Assembly: GCF_002441655.1 (NCBI RefSeq)
Contig: NZ_JXJU01000008.1
Location: 43,492-107,491, forward strand
Length of the DNA stretch: 64,000 nt
DNA from: Lactococcus fujiensis JCM 16395
GTDB lineage: Bacteria; Bacillota; Bacilli; Lactobacillales; Streptococcaceae
Direction: 5' to 3'
Made by a program: the position numbers and the translations under genes. The notes beneath the pieces were generated by a model. It saw nothing but the letters and a program-made list of their open reading frames with translations. It ran no database searches and was not told the DNA's origin. Shown one piece after another: positions 60,902 to 64,000 of this stretch; position 1 is the stretch's first letter; the number at the start of each line of letters is the position of its first letter.

Positions 60902-62839
60902 TTAGCTCATGTCTTCAAGTGCTTCAAGCATGTCCAAAAGTTCAATTTCTAAGCCTTCTTTTTCGTCTCTCAATTGATCTAATTCTGATTGAAATTCGCC
61001 TAATTTCACAAAGTCATTGGTAAAATTGTGCATTTGTGAAGTAATGTTTGTGATCTTTTTATCAATATCGTCAAGACGCGTTTCTAAACGTTCAGATTCA
61101 CGTTCAAGTTTCCTGCGGTTTTTTTGAACTTCTTTTTGGGCTTGAAAATCAAGTTGTCCTGCTGATATTACCGCATCTTCAAAAGCAGAATCTTGATTTT
61201 CTAGGTTTTGCTCTGCTTTCTTTTCTGAATAATAATCATAGTCCCCCATGAAAACTTGGCTTCCATTTTCGGAAATTTCAATGATGCGAGTTGCCACTCG
61301 ATTGATAAAATAACGGTCATGGCTGACAAATAAAATCGTCCCATCGAAGTCGATTAAGCTATTTTCAAGTGATTCTCGACTATCAATGTCCAAATGGTTT
61401 GTCGGTTCGTCAAGGACTAGAAAATTATCGTGTTCCATTGCTAATTTAGCAAGTAAAAGACGAGCTTTTTCGCCACCAGAAAGCATGGCAACAGCCTTTT
61501 TGACATCCTCTCCACTGAACAAAAAGGCTCCCAGCATTGTTCTAATTTCAACTTCGGGTAACAAAGGGTGGTCATTCCACAATTCGTCTAAAACACTATT
61601 TGAAGGCGTCAAACGGCCTTGCTCCTGATCATAATAACCTACAGATACATTTGCGCCTAATTTAGCCTGTCCTCTAAGGAAAGGAATTTGACCGATGATT
61701 GATTTAATCAGAGTCGTCTTCCCTATTCCGTTCGGCCCCACAATAGCAATTGCTTCTCCTTTACGTTCATCAATATTGATTGGTGAAGACAAGACTATAC
61801 TTTGTGAAGGATTAGACATATAATTGACCAGATAACCCACAGCTGCTTCTTCGACGGTCAGAACAATATTTCCAGATGGTTTTTCCGCTGTAAACATAAT
61901 GTTGGCCGTTTTTTCGTTCGCTTTTGGCGCCTCTAATCGGTCCATTTTTTCCAACCGTTTTCGGCGTGATTGTGCCATTTTAGTAGTTGATGCTCTAACC
62001 AAATTGCGAGCCACATAGTCTTCCAATTTTGCAATTTCTTTTTGTTGCTTTTCGAATTCTTTTTCTTCTAAAGCTTCTTTTTCTTCTCGTAATTCCATGT
62101 ATCTGGAATAATTACCAGAAAATCGAGTTAACTCCCCACGAGATAATTCAAGGACTTCATTAACTACCTTATCCAAGAAATACCGGTCGTGACTGACAAT
62201 GAGTAAAGCTCCTGAATAATTTTTTAAATAATTTTCAAGCCAGGCTAGTGTGTCAATATCTAAGTGGTTCGTGGGTTCGTCCAGAATTAATAATTGCGGC
62301 TTTTCAAGTAACATTTTGGCAAGTGCCAACCGAGTTTTTTGTCCCCCTGACAATTCAGATATTGATTGTTGCCACATTTCTTCTTGAAATTTAAAGCCAT
62401 TTAAAACAGACTTAATTTCAGCTTCGTATGTAAAACCTGAACTCCGTCTAAAAGCCTCAGAAAGTGTGTCATATCGGGTCATCAACTCCGATAAATCACT
62501 TCCTGTCAGTTCTGACATTTGTATCTCCATCTGCCGTAATTCTTGTTCGTTTGCTCGTAATTCGGCAAAAACTCCTAACATTTCTTCATATATGGTCAGA
62601 TTAGATGACAAGCCTTGATCTTGTGCCAAATAATTCATGGATAAATCTTTGACTTTGGAAATGTTTCCGCTAGAAGGCTCTTCCACATCAGCAATAATTT
62701 TTAATAAAGTTGATTTACCTGCACCATTACGTCCGACCAAGGCCGTTCGAGAGTGCTCCTGTAAATTAAAATTAATTCCTTCAAATAATACATCAGCTCC
62801 AAACGTACGAGCGATGTTATTTCCTTGCATTAATATCAT
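60902..62839 (-). CDS. ABC-F family ATPase (YdiF-like)
   Basis: A 645-residue soluble ABC-F protein with two nucleotide-binding domains. ABC-F proteins act at the ribosomal E site, as translation factors or as antibiotic-protection factors. Walker A copies are VGRNGAGKST near residue 35 and VGPNGIGKTT near 358. Signatures are LSGGQKTRLALAKML near 168 and LSGGEKARLLLAKL near 455, Walker B ILDEPTNHLDID twice. The interdomain linker is about 80 residues and a C-terminal coiled coil of about 90 residues (KNRRKLERESERLETRL and on) is typical of YdiF/Uup-type members. ATG at 62839 with AAAGGATGTAAC. It is divergent from rex. No antibiotic-resistance subtype can be assigned. Confidence 0.92.
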   Translation of the reverse strand: MILMQGNNIARTFGADVLFEGINFNLQEHSRTALVGRNGAGKSTLLKIIADVEEPSSGNISKVKDLSMNYLAQDQGLSSNLTIYEEMLGVFAELRANEQELRQMEIQMSELTGSDLSELMTRYDTLSEAFRRSSGFTYEAEIKSVLNGFKFQEEMWQQSISELSGGQKTRLALAKMLLEKPQLLILDEPTNHLDIDTLAWLENYLKNYSGALLIVSHDRYFLDKVVNEVLELSRGELTRFSGNYSRYMELREEKEALEEKEFEKQQKEIAKLEDYVARNLVRASTTKMAQSRRKRLEKMDRLEAPKANEKTANIMFTAEKPSGNIVLTVEEAAVGYLVNYMSNPSQSIVLSSPINIDERKGEAIAIVGPNGIGKTTLIKSIIGQIPFLRGQAKLGANVSVGYYDQEQGRLTPSNSVLDELWNDHPLLPEVEIRTMLGAFLFSGEDVKKAVAMLSGGEKARLLLAKLAMEHDNFLVLDEPTNHLDIDSRESLENSLIDFDGTILFVSHDRYFINRVATRIIEISENGSQVFMGDYDYYSEKKAEQNLENQDSAFEDAVISAGQLDFQAQKEVQKNRRKLERESERLETRLDDIDKKITNITSQMHNFTNDFVKLGEFQSELDQLRDEKEGLEIELLDMLEALEDMS

Positions 62840-62914
62840 GTTACATCCTTTTTTTCTTCTCTACATTTTAACATAAAATTAAACTTTTTTTACAAAAGAG
62901 TCCAATTTTAGAAG

Positions 62915-62948
62915 ATTGTGATTAAATTTGGTTGTATTTTTCACAATC
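62915..62948. promoter_or_regulatory. Inverted repeat resembling a Rex operator
   Basis: GATTGTGA (from about 62915) and TCACAATC (62941-62948) are perfect 8-bp arms, and TTGTATTTTTCACAA at 62932-62946 is close to the Rex site TTGTGA-N6-TCACAA. It covers the -35 of rex, which suggests autoregulation. Confidence 0.6.
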
Positions 62949-62960
62949 TTTTGGTAAAAT
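62932..62960 (+). promoter_or_regulatory. Promoter of rex
   Basis: TTGTAT, 17-base spacer, TAAAAT with extended TGG, on the plus strand. Confidence 0.65.
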
Positions 62961-63012
62961 TATCACAAGAGAAAAATTAACTCGATTAGATAAAAAAACT
63001 TGGAGTAAAAAA

Positions 63013-63675
63013 TTGGTTGAAATTAAATTACATAAAAAATTGCCTAAAGCAACAGCAAGACGCCTTCCACAATATTATCGTTTGTTCAAATTATTGGTTG
63101 ATGAAAAAGTAACACGAACGAATTCAACCATCATTTCAGAAAAAATTGGCGTCGATGCCGCCACCATTCGACGAGACTTCTCCCTTTTTGGAGAATTAGG
63201 TCGTCGTGGTTATGGCTACGAAACGTTAGCCTTACGTGATTTCTTTGCCGAACTGCTCGGTCAAGATCAAGAAACACATATCGCCCTCATTGGGGTAGGT
63301 AATCTAGGTCGCGCATTGATTAATTATAGCTTCCAAGACCGTAATAAAATGCGTATTACACAAGCTTATGATATCGCAGGAAATCCACTCGTTGGTACAC
63401 AAACTGATACAGGGATTCACATTTACAACATCTCAGATTTAGAAAAGAACATCGCAAATTCTGACGTTAAAACTGCCATCGTTTCTGTACGTAAAGAGGA
63501 TGCACAAGACGTGGCTGACTTGCTCGTTGCTTCCGGAATTAAAGGGATTTTAAATTTTGCTCCAGTGCGTCTTTATGTTCCTGATGATGTTGTTGTTCAA
63601 TCCATTGACTTAACTAAAGAACTTCAAACCCTCCTGTTCTTCATGAATGGGAAAGAAGCACACGAGAAAGATTAA
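63013..63675 (+). CDS. rex: Redox-sensing transcriptional repressor Rex
   Basis: A 220-residue dimeric repressor that leaves DNA when NADH rises, controlling fermentation and redox genes. The N-terminal winged helix includes KATARRLPQYYRLFKLLV and AATIRRDFSLFGELGRRGYG; the Rossmann domain starts with ALIGVGNLGRALINYSF (GxGxxG) near residue 90. The domain-swapped C-terminal helix is at QTLLFFMNG. I start at TTG 63013, which has GGAG seven bases upstream and matches the family N-terminus; the longer ORF from 62932 covers the promoter. Lactococci carry Rex regulating adhE and others. Confidence 0.94.
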   Translation: MVEIKLHKKLPKATARRLPQYYRLFKLLVDEKVTRTNSTIISEKIGVDAATIRRDFSLFGELGRRGYGYETLALRDFFAELLGQDQETHIALIGVGNLGRALINYSFQDRNKMRITQAYDIAGNPLVGTQTDTGIHIYNISDLEKNIANSDVKTAIVSVRKEDAQDVADLLVASGIKGILNFAPVRLYVPDDVVVQSIDLTKELQTLLFFMNGKEAHEKD

Positions 63676-63683
63676 AAGGCAAT

Positions 63684-63710
63684 AAATGGCTATACAGAGC
63701 CATTTTTATT
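63684..63710 (+). terminator. Terminator of rex
   Basis: AAATGGCT, loop ATACAG, AGCCATTT and TT-A-TTTT on the plus strand. Confidence 0.85.
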
Positions 63711-63820
63711 TTACAAATTAGATTAAAAAGATTATAAATGCTTTTTACTTACAACATTTTTACAACAATTCGTTACTATTTTTAGATAATTGTTGTAAAT
63801 TTACAACAAACTTTCGAACA
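63711..63820. other. Palindrome-rich intergenic region downstream of rex
   Basis: A 20-bp perfect palindrome TTGTTGTAAATTTACAACAA lies at 63790-63809. TTTACAACAATT (63759-63770) and AATTGTTGTAAA (63788-63799) form a perfect 12-bp inverted repeat with a 17-base gap. TTACAACA at 63749-63756 is a further copy. No gene is seen. The spacing suggests tandem operator sites for a dimeric regulator. Confidence 0.6.
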
Positions 63821-63887
63821 AAGAAAAAACATCCGTGTGATGAACGGATGTTTCTTGCCCTAAGTAAAAAGCAACTCTATTATATCA
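63821..63887 (-). ncRNA. Candidate short transcript ending in a strong hairpin (minus strand)
   Basis: TGATATAAT (TATAAT at 63879-63884) on the minus strand is followed after about 35 bases by AAACATCCGT/ACGGATGTTT (63827-63836, 63844-63853) and six T. The expected RNA is only about 50 bases and holds no ORF, so a small RNA is possible. A remnant promoter-terminator pair is the alternative. Confidence 0.45.
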
Positions 63888-63910
63888 AACATTAATTAGT
63901 CTGGAAAATA

Positions 63911-63988
63911 AAAAAGCCGTCCATACTCCCCCTAGCATGAACGGCTTTTTGAATATGAATATATCACTTATACTCAAATATTATATCA
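63911..63988. ncRNA. Candidate small RNA with a C-rich (or G-rich) terminator loop
   Basis: AAAAAGCCGT (63911-63920) and ACGGCTTTTT (63941-63950) form a 10-bp bidirectional terminator stem. Its loop reads CTCCCCCT on the plus strand and AGGGGGAG on the minus strand. On the minus strand TGATATAAT at 63980-63988 would start an RNA of about 65 bases ending in this hairpin. On the plus strand a weak TTGCCC-17-TATTAT (about 63857-63885) could make an RNA with the C-rich loop exposed, able to pair with ribosome-binding sites. A minus ORF of 17 codons (ATG in the loop) lacks spacing for a ribosome site. Confidence 0.45.
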
Positions 63989-64000
63989 CTTCTATAATAA

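Noticed and set aside
63924..63977. 17-codon minus-strand peptide starting in the terminator loop
   Set aside because: The G-rich word is too close to the ATG to act as a ribosome site, and the ORF crosses the terminator.
1..64000. CRISPR array, complete insertion sequence or prophage
   Set aside because: No regularly spaced repeats, transposase, integrase or phage structural gene was found anywhere in the window.

Overview
The window is a low-GC Gram-positive chromosome segment, most likely Lactococcus or a close relative in the Streptococcaceae. This rests on gene content and protein character (MurT/GatD, Rex, Prp with extended L27, ComFA/ComFC, split glyQ/glyS under a T-box, PcrA, DnaD, YbeY-DgkA) and on many extended -10 promoters (TGnTATAAT). 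It is an inference; no database search was run. Most genes lie on the minus strand, with a few plus-strand islands.

Layout. 1-5.3 kb: partial tag, a NUDIX hydrolase, pcrA, an SDR, a small 63-residue gene with a consensus promoter, and apbE. 5.4-10.9 kb: gyrA, lepA, aldB. 11-13.4 kb: murT and gatD (lipid II amidation) on the plus strand. 13.5-18.4 kb: a MacB/FtsX-type ABC exporter and a secreted Rpf/Apf-like cell-wall protein behind a long structured leader. 18.4-21.4 kb: NAD salvage operon pncB-GNAT-nadE. 21.8-27.6 kb: accessory region with an LPXTG Cna_B-repeat adhesin and two decayed genes. 27.6-34.5 kb: nadD behind an unexplained leader, a crcB pair, a DUF896 protein, T-box-controlled glyQ/glyS, a DUF475 membrane protein, a YigZ protein and a tRNA-Gln. 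34.7-38.9 kb: comFA-comFC and a secreted papain-like protease. 38.9-50.1 kb: a nucleotidyltransferase-like gene, dgkA-ybeY, a NUDIX gene, a frameshifted alpha/beta hydrolase, phoH, sbcCD, rplU-prp-rpmA with an L21 leader, a polytopic membrane protein and a DUF1934 protein. 50.2-54.2 kb: HD phosphohydrolase, HAD phosphatase, membrane GDPD. 54.2-57.1 kb: Nif3/YqfO, trmK, nth, dnaD. 57.1-64 kb: a decayed gene, an SDR with a palindromic operator, pyrE-pyrC behind a PyrR attenuator, an ABC-F ATPase, rex, and a terminal region with palindromes and short hairpin transcripts.

How the genes work together. PncB, NadD and NadE form a complete nicotinate-to-NAD route, and Rex would sense the resulting NADH/NAD+ ratio. 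MurT/GatD, DgkA, the ABC exporter, the Rpf-like protein, the LPXTG adhesin and the secreted protease are cell-envelope functions. rplU-prp-rpmA couples L27 to the protease that trims it.

Most interesting signals: (i) three genes (the 63-residue gene, murT, dnaD) whose TATAAT lies exactly 6 nt before the ATG with no Shine-Dalgarno sequence, so they look leaderless, plus a weaker fourth case; (ii) a ~183-nt structured leader before the secreted cell-wall protein, which starts at TTG with a poor ribosome site; (iii) a ~190-nt leader before nadD with an 11-bp long-range helix; (iv) short terminator-ended transcription units after rex, one with a C-rich loop; (v) a 16-bp cre-like motif shared by the ABC exporter and the secreted protein. 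Start codons were moved from the longest ORF wherever a ribosome site or family alignment favoured another start.
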